A DNA stretch of 64,000 nucleotides from a virus, in IMG/VR virus record IMGVR_UViG_3300042482_001138, positions 62,001 to 126,000 of that record; one strand, 5' to 3'. The position numbers and the translations under genes are program-made. Of this stretch, positions 9,179 through 18,862 are shown one piece after another. Under the pieces are notes generated by a model. It did not search any database. It was not told the origin of the DNA and worked only from the letters and a program-made list of their open reading frames with translations. The first letter of the stretch is position 1. The number at the start of each line of letters is the position of its first letter.

Positions 9179-12100
9179 CAATGAAAATATTTTAGTAGAC
9201 TTTGATTACCAAAATATCATTATTATTGACCCTAATAAAATTATTGATAATGATGGAAATGTAAAAGAACGTGCAGTCAAACATGAAAACTTGGTAATGT
9301 ATGCCAATTTGGAATGTAAAGTTCTACCAAGGACCAAATTAATAATTGGTGCAACACCAAATAACACAGACCTACAAACACTATCAATTGCTTCTATCAA
9401 TTTCCTTAATCCTGGACAAAAAAAATTTTTAGATAATAGTTATACAGATCAACATACAGGAAAAGGAACTCTTAAAGGTGAAGGAGTTAATCAACCAAGT
9501 CAAACTGCGGTTGTGAACCCTAAAAACTCAAACGAATTTTATCTCAACCAAACTTTTTTAAGTGAAGGTAAAAATCAAGTTACTGACACAGGTTTAATGG
9601 GTATTAAAAGTATTCGAGTTTCTACAGAAATGAGTTTGAAAACAATGGTAGATATTTCGTTGGTTGATATTAGAGGTAGGGCATTATTTGAATTGGCCGA
9701 TGCTTCACCATATGGAGTGTTTTTTCAATTCCCATATCCACCATTTACGTTAACAATCAAAGGGTGGTATGGTAAGGCCGTTAGGTACAAACTTCAACTT
9801 TTGGATTTCAAAAGTAAGTTTGATGCCGAAACGGGAAATTTTAATATTGATTTAAAATTTCAACCATATCAATTTACAGTTATTAATGAAATAAAGTTAT
9901 CCGATACTCTTGCTTTACCACATATGTATGAGGCTAATACAACTTTAGTATCTACGCCGAATACAGTAACACAAAACAATGTTTCTACAAATGCAAAATT
10001 AACAAGGGGATATCAAAAAATAAGGGAAGTATATAAGGAATATAAAAAGAAAAAATTGATTGATGAAAATCTACCTGAGTATACTGTTTATGAATTTAAA
10101 GAAAAATTAAAAACGTTTATCACTGATATTCTTAACAATTATCAAAATCAAGAATCATTAAGCGCTTTAACAAATTGTGAAGTTTATTTAAACCAATTAA
10201 GTGAATTCAAAAACACAATATATTATAATAAAGATTCATGGTATAACACAAATTTATATGTACAAGCGCCTATAGTTTTAAGTTCATATACTTCAAATAA
10301 TACAGTAACATATGTTAAAAACTTCAGGTATAAAAAAGAAATAGAAGATGATACTGGATTAAAAAATGCTGCTTTTGCAAAATTGAATAGTATTATATCT
10401 GAAAATTTAGATAAATTAAGTAAAAACCCGACATTTGGTACTAGTCAAACCTGTAATTATACTATAAAAGGTGTACCAACTAATTCTAGTATCCCATTGA
10501 ACATAAGTATAAAGGATTTTTATTATGATAAAACTGATAATACTATATTAACAAGTGATCCTATTGATTATAAAATATCGTATCAGTACGCTTATAATAC
10601 TTCACCAAGTGGAAGTACTGACCCAAATTTTATAAAGTTTAAAACAGACTTACAAACTTCTTTACCAAGTCAAAGTTACTTTGTTTTTGATGGTATAACC
10701 GAAGGGGACAAATCTTTTATAGAAAAAATAAATGATTTAGAAAAAGAATTAAAAACCAAAAAAACCCAAATTGAAAATGATTTAACAAATGCGCTGAAGG
10801 ATACCCTTGAATTAAATTTAGGGTTCAAACCCACAATTAAAAACATGGCGGGTATTTTGATGGCCAGCGCCGAAGCCTTTTTAAGAATTTTGGATGAAGT
10901 ACATAAAAACGCATGGAACAAAAGGGATGATCCAACAAGAAGACGGGCAATACTAGATAGTGTATCAAATAGTGCTTCGGTTGACAGACCTAAAATTGCA
11001 AGAGCAAATTCTCCAGTATTTCCATGGCCACAATTTATAGTTGAAGACAATTCAAATCCTTCCAAAACAACATATCAAGTTAAATATCCTGGTGACTATC
11101 CCGCAGAAACTGGATCAAATGATTATACAATTTGGCCTGAAGTAGAATTTGTTGAAGAATATTTATACGGGTTTACTCAAAGAAATACCAATACAAACTT
11201 TATAACAACTCAAAACCAAAGAATTAATTTACCATACACTTCTTTGAATTCTGTTGAGTACCCACTTACGTTCGAATTGTTTTCAAGTACTGAAGATGTT
11301 AAATTTATATATGAAATATATGAAAGGGTTCTTACATACGCTTTTTATTCTAAACTAAACCGACAAGGTAGTGATGAAAATTCTGTGTATAATGTTATCA
11401 TGGACATGGAAACACAGAATATAAAAAACGCTTTGAGTACAGATAATCCTTTTCTAATACAACTTCTGAAAAGTTATAATTTTAACGCATTAAATTTTGA
11501 ATTGATATTAAAACATATTTCAAATGATGGTAACGGTGAAAGTTGGCAAAACTTCAGAAGGGGTATATATAACACACCATACTTGAAAAGTGTTACAGAA
11601 ACTCCATTTTATTTATCATCCTTCGAACCACCAACACAACCTGTTGTTGGGGATTCTTCTAAAATAACAAGTTTTTTGGCCACAACAAAAAATAATGATT
11701 TTGACAACACAGACATTTATCCATATGTAAATGTTGATTGGATTAATAAAAACTTGGCGAATTCCCTTAGTGTACAAAATGACGCAAAAAACGCTTTTAA
11801 CACTAACCAAACTATATTTTATAATACGGATATAGTACAGACTGCCAACTTTAAACAAAACAGTGATTCTGATTTTGTAAGACCATTCACGTATTTTTAT
11901 AAGACAGCACCTTCTGATCCATCTAACACTGTCACAAGTAGGGACACATTGTATGCTTTATATGAAGATAGAAGTAAAAACTATGATAAACAATATTTCA
12001 CTGAAGGTAATGTAAATTATATACAGTATGAAAATGAACTGTTATATAATCAAACAACTTCATTGTTGAACACACCTTATTTTGCTAATGCAATATCTGT

Positions 12101-15100
12101 AGGTGTACAGAATTTTAGAAATAAAAATTTGTACCCATACAAGGAGGCGGCATACCTATTTTTAAACTCGTTACCACTAACAACACTTAGGGAAAAATAC
12201 AAAACTCTTGATGGACCCGCAGTAAAAGAATTGGACTACATGTTTGCTGCGTTTAAAAAGTTTGGGTCGGTTCACAGGTTACCATACGCTTGGGTTTTAA
12301 AATATGGGTCTATTTGGCACAGATATAAAAATTGGATTGAAACAGGATTTGACTTTATGACAACTCCTTGGGACAATTTTAACGCAAACGAAAACTTTGA
12401 CCCAATAACACAAAATCCCGCAAAAATATATAACTTATCTGGTTTTACATCAATATCAAATCAACCTGTTGAAATATCATTACAAAGAGATATAACTTCA
12501 GGGTTTTTGACGGCAACCAAAATGGATTTAGGGTTTTATCCAAAATTGGCAAATGACTTCAATTTATTTTACAATGGATTAGAACTATATGACACATATA
12601 CAGATTTAGAAATACAAGAAACTATTGATAGTAAAAAATTATATCTGAACTTGTCGGACAATTCCTTACTTAACTATGATTTTGGATTTGATCCGGCAGA
12701 TCCAAATAGAGCTTTGAATATATCAACCTTGTCAACTTTAGTAAAGGACGATTTAAGTGGAGACTATTTTATTACACCTTCTTTTGGTTTGAGTTTTAAT
12801 CAGACAAAATACGAATGTTTTTCAGGGCCCGCAGGACAAGAAAAAATTAAGACGGAAGTTAAAAACAATCCCGCGGTGTTCAATGGATCGGTGAGAATGT
12901 TTTGGTCAATGCCTAATTATGGATATTTTGACAACAATAGATTAGGTATCAATTCACCTGATGAATATCTTAAAAGTATGATTCTTGACAAACCAAACCA
13001 AGAAAATTTTTCATTAAACGGTGACATAACAAAGTACACAAAAATCGATGAAGTATTTTCTATTTTTGAAAAAAGAGTTTTGGACCTTTTTGAAGAACAC
13101 TTTTTAAATTTTTCAAAATGTAAGTACGACTACGTAAATATAATTAAAAGACCTGAAGGTAGTCCAGCATCAGAAGATTCTATTTTGATAAAATATAGAA
13201 ATTTTCAGTTATTGGCAACGGAAATGTTTAGAATTAATAAAACAAACTTTTTGACAGAAAATGTAAGTGATGTTGCAATTGAACAGGTTAAGGCAAGCCA
13301 GTTAGTTTCAATACATGATTTAATAGAAAAATTTATTAACTATGATGTTTTATTTGATAATGGTAACCCATCATTTTATAACAAAAGAGTTTTTTACAGT
13401 TTAACCAACCTTCCATTAGTTGATAAAATTGTTCCCAAATCATACTTTGTTGATACACCATATTCACTACCATCATTAAATGGTACCACAACTTTAGCAC
13501 AATCACAAAATGCTTATCCTGATGAATGGAGAGCCTTAGAAACATATGTAGGGTTTTCAACCATACCTAATTTAGTTTATACCGATCAAGGTTCATTTAT
13601 AACAGATTTTTTTATTGATCTAGATATTGCTTTTTCAGTAGACAATATTCGTGATTTTGCACCAATTATAAAAATATTTGCAACACAAAAGTTAACTGAC
13701 AATACTTTTAATGAATTCAAACTAAGAAACTACTTAATAAATTACTTTGAAAAATGTAATTTGTTTAAGAATAATATTATTAATACTTTGATGCCTGAAG
13801 TACTAAAAAGTTTACCAAACCAAATTATTACACCACAACCTAACAAGGCAAACTACACAGGTAACATAGGTAGAATTGAAACATGGGAAAAAATAAAGGC
13901 ACTTAATGACAAGTGGATTGCTGGAAATGATTATAAAGAAAATTCATTATTTGAAGATTTTTTATTTTTAGATAGAGCGTCAAGAAATATTGGTGGTGAA
14001 GTTTATTGTGACGTTGTTCTTTGGAAAGATAAATTGGAAGAATCAATATTAAAAGTACCTGATCGTCCATTATGGTTGATATTAAGAGAATTAATTGAAG
14101 CGTCTGGATTTACTGTTTTGGATTACGCAGGATACGTAAACTATTATGATGTAAATGATGTTACGGTAAGACCTAATCCATCTAACCAAGGCTCAACTTC
14201 CATTGCTAATGACATATTTGGAACTTTTTTGAATGTTGATTTTAGAAATTCGAAAAGTAAAATAGTTTGTACATTCGCTAACGAAGCTAGTAAAAACTTA
14301 GATATCCCTAATAGTGATTTTAGAAACGACGTTTTCCAACTTAACAGACAATCTGAAAATCCACTTATTGAAAATCAAAGTAAAAAACAAGATTGGGGTC
14401 AGTCGAACAAGTTAGTTGCATTCAACTTGGACATCGGAAGACAAAACCAAGGGGTTTTTACAAGTTTTGATGTAAACATGAATTCGGGTCAAAAAACTGC
14501 CGAAGAAATACGGATGTTAGAATATACCGCAAATCAAGCAGGAGGTATAAATGTAACACCTCAAAGTCAATCTATGTACAATTTTTACAAATATAGAGTT
14601 TATACTTGTGACGTTTCTATGTTTGGAAACGCACTTATTCAACCAAAAATGTACTTCAATTTGAGAAATGTACCAATGTTTTCGGGACCATATCAAATAT
14701 TAAATGTTTCTCACACAATTGGAGTTGGAAGTTTCACAACAACATTTTCAGGAACAAGACAACCCGTATATGAAATTTCGGCTCAAGATTCTTATTTACA
14801 AACTATATATAAAAACTTTGTTACTCCACTATTAAACAAGGCGAAAACTAGTACAAGTTCAAACATAACAACAAATATTATTGGACAACAGACATCTAAA
14901 ATGGCTACTGTAACAGGACCAAATACACCATCATCATCTCAGTGTGGTCAAAGTTTGGTGTCACCGTTTGATACTTTTGTTTATAGTGCATCAACACAAA
15001 CAAGTATTGCAACAAGTACAGTTGTAAGTAATATTAAAAGTGTTGTTAATTTAATACCTAATAATAATTTACTTACTACAAATCAAAAAATAGCTTTAAG

Positions 15101-15575
15101 ATACATGACATTCATTATTGGATATATTTCTAACTATGATGGTACCACATTTAAGATAGATTCTAATAACTTTGGTAATGTCCCACTTAACCAATCACTA
15201 TTAGGTGACAACGATACTTATGTAAAAAGTAAAACAAACAACTATTTCTGTCAGACTAATTCAAGTAATCAAGTTATTCCTGTTGGATATTTTAATAACG
15301 TACAAGACCCAATTTACGTTATTGCTAACAAATTTATCAATTTATCTAAATCAGGTGGGGACCCATTCTTGTCTAATCTACAAACAACACAAATATTGGC
15401 AAGTAATATACCACAAACAACACTTCAAGAGTTTTCCAAGTTGTACATCACACAGTGGCCAAATATTGTTGACCAAAATGTTTACAATCAACTACAACCA
15501 TCTGATAAAGCAACATTGGAATCGAAAATTAAAGCAGCAATATTATTGGCGAACGCAAATGGTTTGAGTTCTTAA
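9168..15575 (+). CDS. Giant baseplate hub-type structural protein
   Basis: At 2135 aa this is the longest gene in the window. Residues ~150-250 (RVSTEMSLKTMVDISLVDIRG, then YPPFTLTIKGWYGK) look like a first beta-barrel of a hub protein. Residues ~1800-1880 (YRVYTCDVSMFGNALIQPKM, FNLRNVPMFSGPYQI, SHTIGVGSFTTTFSG) look like the second barrel, as in gp27/gpD-type hubs. Between them lies more than 1500 residues of Asn/Tyr-rich sequence that I cannot assign. The C-terminal ~250 residues are a separate Ser/Thr-rich domain ending LANANGLSS. It overlaps the gp53-like gene by 11 bases. The hub role is inferred from the split-barrel pattern and neighbours; it could be another baseplate component. Confidence 0.5.
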   Translation: MAIDNENILVDFDYQNIIIIDPNKIIDNDGNVKERAVKHENLVMYANLECKVLPRTKLIIGATPNNTDLQTLSIASINFLNPGQKKFLDNSYTDQHTGKGTLKGEGVNQPSQTAVVNPKNSNEFYLNQTFLSEGKNQVTDTGLMGIKSIRVSTEMSLKTMVDISLVDIRGRALFELADASPYGVFFQFPYPPFTLTIKGWYGKAVRYKLQLLDFKSKFDAETGNFNIDLKFQPYQFTVINEIKLSDTLALPHMYEANTTLVSTPNTVTQNNVSTNAKLTRGYQKIREVYKEYKKKKLIDENLPEYTVYEFKEKLKTFITDILNNYQNQESLSALTNCEVYLNQLSEFKNTIYYNKDSWYNTNLYVQAPIVLSSYTSNNTVTYVKNFRYKKEIEDDTGLKNAAFAKLNSIISENLDKLSKNPTFGTSQTCNYTIKGVPTNSSIPLNISIKDFYYDKTDNTILTSDPIDYKISYQYAYNTSPSGSTDPNFIKFKTDLQTSLPSQSYFVFDGITEGDKSFIEKINDLEKELKTKKTQIENDLTNALKDTLELNLGFKPTIKNMAGILMASAEAFLRILDEVHKNAWNKRDDPTRRRAILDSVSNSASVDRPKIARANSPVFPWPQFIVEDNSNPSKTTYQVKYPGDYPAETGSNDYTIWPEVEFVEEYLYGFTQRNTNTNFITTQNQRINLPYTSLNSVEYPLTFELFSSTEDVKFIYEIYERVLTYAFYSKLNRQGSDENSVYNVIMDMETQNIKNALSTDNPFLIQLLKSYNFNALNFELILKHISNDGNGESWQNFRRGIYNTPYLKSVTETPFYLSSFEPPTQPVVGDSSKITSFLATTKNNDFDNTDIYPYVNVDWINKNLANSLSVQNDAKNAFNTNQTIFYNTDIVQTANFKQNSDSDFVRPFTYFYKTAPSDPSNTVTSRDTLYALYEDRSKNYDKQYFTEGNVNYIQYENELLYNQTTSLLNTPYFANAISVGVQNFRNKNLYPYKEAAYLFLNSLPLTTLREKYKTLDGPAVKELDYMFAAFKKFGSVHRLPYAWVLKYGSIWHRYKNWIETGFDFMTTPWDNFNANENFDPITQNPAKIYNLSGFTSISNQPVEISLQRDITSGFLTATKMDLGFYPKLANDFNLFYNGLELYDTYTDLEIQETIDSKKLYLNLSDNSLLNYDFGFDPADPNRALNISTLSTLVKDDLSGDYFITPSFGLSFNQTKYECFSGPAGQEKIKTEVKNNPAVFNGSVRMFWSMPNYGYFDNNRLGINSPDEYLKSMILDKPNQENFSLNGDITKYTKIDEVFSIFEKRVLDLFEEHFLNFSKCKYDYVNIIKRPEGSPASEDSILIKYRNFQLLATEMFRINKTNFLTENVSDVAIEQVKASQLVSIHDLIEKFINYDVLFDNGNPSFYNKRVFYSLTNLPLVDKIVPKSYFVDTPYSLPSLNGTTTLAQSQNAYPDEWRALETYVGFSTIPNLVYTDQGSFITDFFIDLDIAFSVDNIRDFAPIIKIFATQKLTDNTFNEFKLRNYLINYFEKCNLFKNNIINTLMPEVLKSLPNQIITPQPNKANYTGNIGRIETWEKIKALNDKWIAGNDYKENSLFEDFLFLDRASRNIGGEVYCDVVLWKDKLEESILKVPDRPLWLILRELIEASGFTVLDYAGYVNYYDVNDVTVRPNPSNQGSTSIANDIFGTFLNVDFRNSKSKIVCTFANEASKNLDIPNSDFRNDVFQLNRQSENPLIENQSKKQDWGQSNKLVAFNLDIGRQNQGVFTSFDVNMNSGQKTAEEIRMLEYTANQAGGINVTPQSQSMYNFYKYRVYTCDVSMFGNALIQPKMYFNLRNVPMFSGPYQILNVSHTIGVGSFTTTFSGTRQPVYEISAQDSYLQTIYKNFVTPLLNKAKTSTSSNITTNIIGQQTSKMATVTGPNTPSSSQCGQSLVSPFDTFVYSASTQTSIATSTVVSNIKSVVNLIPNNNLLTTNQKIALRYMTFIIGYISNYDGTTFKIDSNNFGNVPLNQSLLGDNDTYVKSKTNNYFCQTNSSNQVIPVGYFNNVQDPIYVIANKFINLSKSGGDPFLSNLQTTQILASNIPQTTLQEFSKLYITQWPNIVDQNVYNQLQPSDKATLESKIKAAILLANANGLSS

Positions 15576-15594
15576 ACATTTTACTAAATTGATA

Positions 15595-15601
15595 TATTTA
15601 T
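15595..15601 (+). promoter_or_regulatory. TATTTAT element, candidate late promoter
   Basis: TATTTAT lies 15 bases before the ATG at 15617. Here it is extended to TATTTATAAATA, which also contains the T4 late-promoter word TATAAATA on the same strand. Confidence 0.5.
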
Positions 15602-15616
15602 AAATAAACAATTACT

Positions 15617-15844
15617 ATGAGTAACACAAAATTAATTTTAGACAACTATTTAGGTAAAAATACTAGAATTTCTGAAAAAGACATGGGAGATGGAACTAAA
15701 CAAGTTTGTGACTTGGATACAAACGAATGTTACGTTTTAAGAATGAAAGATGGTCTTATAGAAAGAGTAGATAATACTATGAATAAATTTAAAAAAATCC
15801 AGGTTGAAACAAAATCAGGAATAAAAACATTATTAAACGGTTAA
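15617..15844 (+). CDS. Small hypothetical protein
   Basis: A 75-aa charged protein with no signal peptide, membrane segment or metal-binding cluster (two cysteines, in VCDLDTNEC). I recognise no family. The ATG is 15 bases from a TATTTAT element and the stop is three bases before the next ATG, so it is co-transcribed with the Pro/Ala-repeat protein and probably late-expressed. Confidence 0.7.
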   Translation: MSNTKLILDNYLGKNTRISEKDMGDGTKQVCDLDTNECYVLRMKDGLIERVDNTMNKFKKIQVETKSGIKTLLNG

Positions 15845-15847
15845 GAA

Positions 15848-16570
15848 ATGGGATTAGACAAAAAAATCTTGGAAGAAATTAGAAGGGTAAATTATATTAC
15901 AAATTATATAACCGAACAAGGGGCTCCTGAAGATCCTTTGGCTGATTTAGCAGGAGCGCCAGAAGATCCAGCAGCAGGTGGAGTACCAACAGATCCGGCA
16001 GCAGGTGGAGCACCAACAGATCCGGCAGCAGGCGGAGCACCAACAGATCCGGCAGCAGGTGGAGCACCAACAGATCCGGCAGCAGGTGGAGCACCAGCGG
16101 CAGGTGGAGCACCAACTCCTGTTGATACGGCAACAGATCCTGATGTTGAAGAAGTTGGTAAAGAAGGTGAAGAAGAAGACGAAGAATTGGATATCACCGA
16201 TTTAGTAACGGCACAAAAAAATATTGAAGACAAACAAGAAGAATATTTCCAAAACTTGTTCAAACAATTAGAGGCTATGGATGCTAAACTAAAGGAAATG
16301 GATGGACTAACAAGTAAAATATCTTCAATAGAAGATAAAATTGAAAGGTACAAACCAAAAACACCACAAGAAAAATTAGAACTTAGAAGTTTGGATTCAG
16401 GACCCTTCAAACAAAAACTTTCTGATTTCTTTGTAGACAAACAACAAGAAATGGAAAAATCAGGAAAAAATGAATATGTTTTGACAACTGATGAGGTAAA
16501 ACAATTTTCACCTGGTCAAATCGAAGATTCATTTAATGAATACGGACAAGACGACGACGATATGATGTAA
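15848..16570 (+). CDS. Pro/Ala/Gly-repeat protein with acidic helical C-terminus
   Basis: The 240 residues divide into three parts. A short N-terminal helix (ILEEIRRVNYITNYITEQ) comes first. Then a low-complexity linker (about residues 25-95) is built from PTDPAAGGA units. A Glu/Lys-rich coiled-coil-like C-terminal half follows, ending in an acidic EYGQDDDDMM tail. The linker is encoded by near-perfect 27-bp DNA repeats. The shape suggests a virion or scaffold component with two domains on a flexible tether, but I know no homologue. It closes the first tail gene block and is followed by a terminator. Confidence 0.65.
   Translation: MGLDKKILEEIRRVNYITNYITEQGAPEDPLADLAGAPEDPAAGGVPTDPAAGGAPTDPAAGGAPTDPAAGGAPTDPAAGGAPAAGGAPTPVDTATDPDVEEVGKEGEEEDEELDITDLVTAQKNIEDKQEEYFQNLFKQLEAMDAKLKEMDGLTSKISSIEDKIERYKPKTPQEKLELRSLDSGPFKQKLSDFFVDKQQEMEKSGKNEYVLTTDEVKQFSPGQIEDSFNEYGQDDDDMM
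15971..16113 (+). repeat. 27-bp coding tandem repeats
   Basis: Four consecutive 27-bp units (starting 15971, 15998, 16025 and 16052) differ at only a few positions, and a partial fifth continues to about 16113. Each encodes a nine-residue AAGG[AV]PTDP unit. Units are a whole number of codons, so copy-number change by slippage would keep the frame. Confidence 0.9.
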
Positions 16571-16606
16571 TTTGAAAGGGACATTCGTGTCCCTCTCAAA
16601 ATTTTT
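16571..16606 (+). terminator. Intrinsic terminator closing the first tail block
   Basis: An inverted repeat (16571-16582 with 16589-16600, one mismatch, core AGGGAC/GTCCCT) has a 6-base loop and is followed by ATTTTT. Confidence 0.8.
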
Positions 16607-16615
16607 AAATGATTA

Positions 16616-16644
16616 TTGACTGCGACACAAATTTTAATTATACT
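16616..16644 (+). promoter_or_regulatory. Host-type promoter of the SSB gene
   Basis: TTGACT (16616-16621) is separated by 17 bases from TATACT (16639-16644), continuing as TATACTTT. In Bacteroidota terms this is TTG-N20-TAnn with a near TTT. It lies between the preceding terminator and the SSB ATG at 16676, leaving a leader of about 25 bases. Confidence 0.6.
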
Positions 16645-16675
16645 TTCTATTGTAAACTTTTAATAAATAATATAT

Positions 16676-17539
16676 ATGGCGACAAACAATGTTTTAGATG
16701 CGGTTTTGGCTCAGTATGAGAACTCAAAACAAAGTGGTTCTTCTTCCACTTCAAAAATGTCACAAGAAGAAAGAATGAAAAAGTATTTTGCGGCTTTACT
16801 TAAAGATAATGAAAAACAAGCCCAAAAAAGAATCAGAATTTTACCTACAACCGATGGATCGTCACCCTTCAAAGAAGTGTGGTTCCATGAAATCTTAGTT
16901 GATGGTAAATGGCAAAAGTTTTACGATCCAGGAAAAAATGACAACGAAAGATCACCACTAAATGAAGTGTATGATGAATTGATGTCAACAGGGAAAGAAT
17001 CGGACAAAGAACTTGCAAAACAATACAAACCAAGAAAGTTTTATATTGTTAAAGTTATTGACCGTGATAATGAACAAGATGGACCAAAGTTTTGGAGATT
17101 CAAACACAACTACAAACAAGAAGGGATATTTGATAAAATTATACCAATCTATAAAGCTAAAGGTGACGTTGCCGACGCTAGTAACGGAAGGGACTTAATT
17201 CTTGAACTTACAAAGGCAAAAACCCCAAAAGGTGCGTTCTATACAGTAATACAAACTGTTATGTACGATGATCCGTCTCCTGTTCATTCAGAACAAGAAA
17301 CTATGGATGAATGGATTAATGATGAGTTGACTTGGGAAGACGTTTATTCAAAAAAACCTACTGAGTATCTTGAAGCAATTGCAAGAGGTGAAACACCAAG
17401 ATGGGATTCAGAAGCGGGTAAGTATGTTTATTCAAATGATGAAGAATCAAGTGTATCTATTGGTGGAAATAAAACAAGTGTTAATGATGTACAAGATCCA
17501 CAAGTGAATGATGAAGTGGATGAAGAATTACCATTTTAA
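16676..17539 (+). CDS. Single-stranded DNA-binding protein (T4 gp32-like)
   Basis: A 287-aa protein, close to T4 gp32 (301 aa), which coats ssDNA during replication, recombination and repair. It shows an N-terminal Ser-rich segment, a basic-aromatic core (KRIRILPTTDGSSPFKEVWF, KPRKFYIVKVIDR, KFWRFKHNYK) for ssDNA contact and an acidic tail (VNDEVDEELPF) of the kind that recruits partners. It contains no cysteine, so the zinc site of T4 gp32 is absent. It is the first gene of the DNA-metabolism block, with its own promoter and a strong terminator, which suits an abundant protein made separately from its partners. Confidence 0.85.
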   Translation: MATNNVLDAVLAQYENSKQSGSSSTSKMSQEERMKKYFAALLKDNEKQAQKRIRILPTTDGSSPFKEVWFHEILVDGKWQKFYDPGKNDNERSPLNEVYDELMSTGKESDKELAKQYKPRKFYIVKVIDRDNEQDGPKFWRFKHNYKQEGIFDKIIPIYKAKGDVADASNGRDLILELTKAKTPKGAFYTVIQTVMYDDPSPVHSEQETMDEWINDELTWEDVYSKKPTEYLEAIARGETPRWDSEAGKYVYSNDEESSVSIGGNKTSVNDVQDPQVNDEVDEELPF

Positions 17540-17555
17540 TTTCGTAAAAAAATGT

Positions 17556-17586
17556 AACGGGAGCAGTTTATTGTTCCCGTTTTTTT
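17556..17586 (+). terminator. Intrinsic terminator after the SSB gene
   Basis: A 10-bp stem (17556-17565 with 17572-17581, one wobble pair) has a six-base loop and is followed by a run of T. Confidence 0.85.
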
Positions 17587-17611
17587 ATCTATATTTTTTA
17601 AAAAAAATAAT

Positions 17612-17830
17612 ATGAATCCATTTATTGCAGAAAAACTTAAAGAAGCCCTTGTAAAAAAATACGAAGCAGAAATTGCCGATGCTGAAGCAAGATTGTATGT
17701 TTATTTTACTAATTCAGTTGGTATTGGAGAACATCCACAACATACTGAAGAAATGGACAAACTTGTTGAACAACTTACAAATTCAAATGACAAATTGAAA
17801 ACCATTACAAAATTTAAAATTTACGAATAA
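17612..17830 (+). CDS. Small hypothetical protein upstream of uvsX
   Basis: A 72-aa, largely helical protein with no cysteine, signal peptide or membrane segment. Its stop is two bases before the uvsX ATG, so the two are translated together. I do not recognise it. The close coupling suggests a recombination or replication accessory function, but that is only context. Confidence 0.65.
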   Translation: MNPFIAEKLKEALVKKYEAEIADAEARLYVYFTNSVGIGEHPQHTEEMDKLVEQLTNSNDKLKTITKFKIYE

Positions 17831-17832
17831 AA

Positions 17833-18840
17833 ATGGCACTTAAAAAAAACGACTTTAGTTCGATAAAGAAAAAGTTTTCATCGGACGCAAAATACAAACC
17901 ACAAAGATTTTTTGACTTAGGATCTGAATTTCTAGATGCGGTTGGATTGCCAGGTCCGGCAATTGGTCACTTAAATATGTTACTTGGTCACTCGGACACA
18001 GGAAAAACAACCGCACTTATCAAAACCGCAGTAGACGCACAAAAGAAAGGTATTCTTCCTGTCTTTATTATCACTGAACAGAAATGGTCTTTTGAACACT
18101 CAAAACTTATGGGATTTGAATGTGAGGAAGTTGTGGATGAAGAAACAGGTGAATTGACATGGGATGGATTTTTCCTTTTCAACAATAACTTTGATTATAT
18201 TGAACAAATCACGGAATACATTAATGATTTATTAGACGCCCAAGAAAAGGGTGAATTAGATTATTCCCTTTGTATCATGTGGGATTCAGTAGGATCGGTT
18301 CCTTGTAAAATGACTTACGAGGGTAAAGGAGGTAAACAACACAATGCAAGTGTTTTAGCTGACAAAATTGGTATGGGTATCAACCAACGTATTTCAGGAT
18401 CTCGTAAGGCGGATTCTAAATACGAAAATACCTTAATCATTGTTAACCAACCTTGGGTAGAATTACCTGATAATCCATTTGGTCAACCTAAGATCAAAGC
18501 AAAAGGTGGTGAAGCAATTTGGTTAAACTCTTCTTTGGTATTCTTATTTGGTAATCAAAAAGGTGCGGGAACAACAAAGATCACGGCAACAAAAGATAAG
18601 AGAACTGTGAAGTTCGCTTCAAGAACAAAAGTGTCGGTTATGAAAAACCACATTAATGGTCTTGGTTTTGAAGACGGAAGAATTATTGTAACTCCACACG
18701 GATTTTTACCGGGTAAAGATACAACAGAAGAAAAGGCATCAATAGAAAAGTATAAAAAAGAATACGCTGACTATTGGAAGGATATTATCGGAGTAGATGG
18801 TGACTTTGATCTGAAAACAGAAAAAGAAGAAACTGAGTAA
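17833..18840 (+). CDS. uvsX: UvsX-like RecA-family recombinase
   Basis: The 335 residues contain a Walker A motif GHSDTGKT (52-59) in the RecA core. A Walker B-like strand ends CIMWDSVGSV, and NTLIIVNQPWVE is a following core strand. UvsX forms filaments on ssDNA displaced from gp32 and drives strand exchange and recombination-dependent replication. Length is close to T4 UvsX (391 aa), with a shorter C-terminus ending in an acidic KTEKEETE tail. It lies between a small coupled gene and the RNase H-like nuclease. Confidence 0.9.
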   Translation: MALKKNDFSSIKKKFSSDAKYKPQRFFDLGSEFLDAVGLPGPAIGHLNMLLGHSDTGKTTALIKTAVDAQKKGILPVFIITEQKWSFEHSKLMGFECEEVVDEETGELTWDGFFLFNNNFDYIEQITEYINDLLDAQEKGELDYSLCIMWDSVGSVPCKMTYEGKGGKQHNASVLADKIGMGINQRISGSRKADSKYENTLIIVNQPWVELPDNPFGQPKIKAKGGEAIWLNSSLVFLFGNQKGAGTTKITATKDKRTVKFASRTKVSVMKNHINGLGFEDGRIIVTPHGFLPGKDTTEEKASIEKYKKEYADYWKDIIGVDGDFDLKTEKEETE

Positions 18841-18862
18841 CAACAATTTAAGTTATTTTTAA

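Noticed and set aside
15971-16113. Regular 27-bp repeats as a CRISPR array
   Set aside because: No spacers; the units are contiguous and encode protein in frame.
15904-16440. Long minus-strand open frame (178 aa) opposite the Pro/Ala-repeat gene
   Set aside because: It is the mirror of the 27-bp repeats and low-complexity coding sequence; the plus-strand gene is coupled to its neighbour and has sensible composition.
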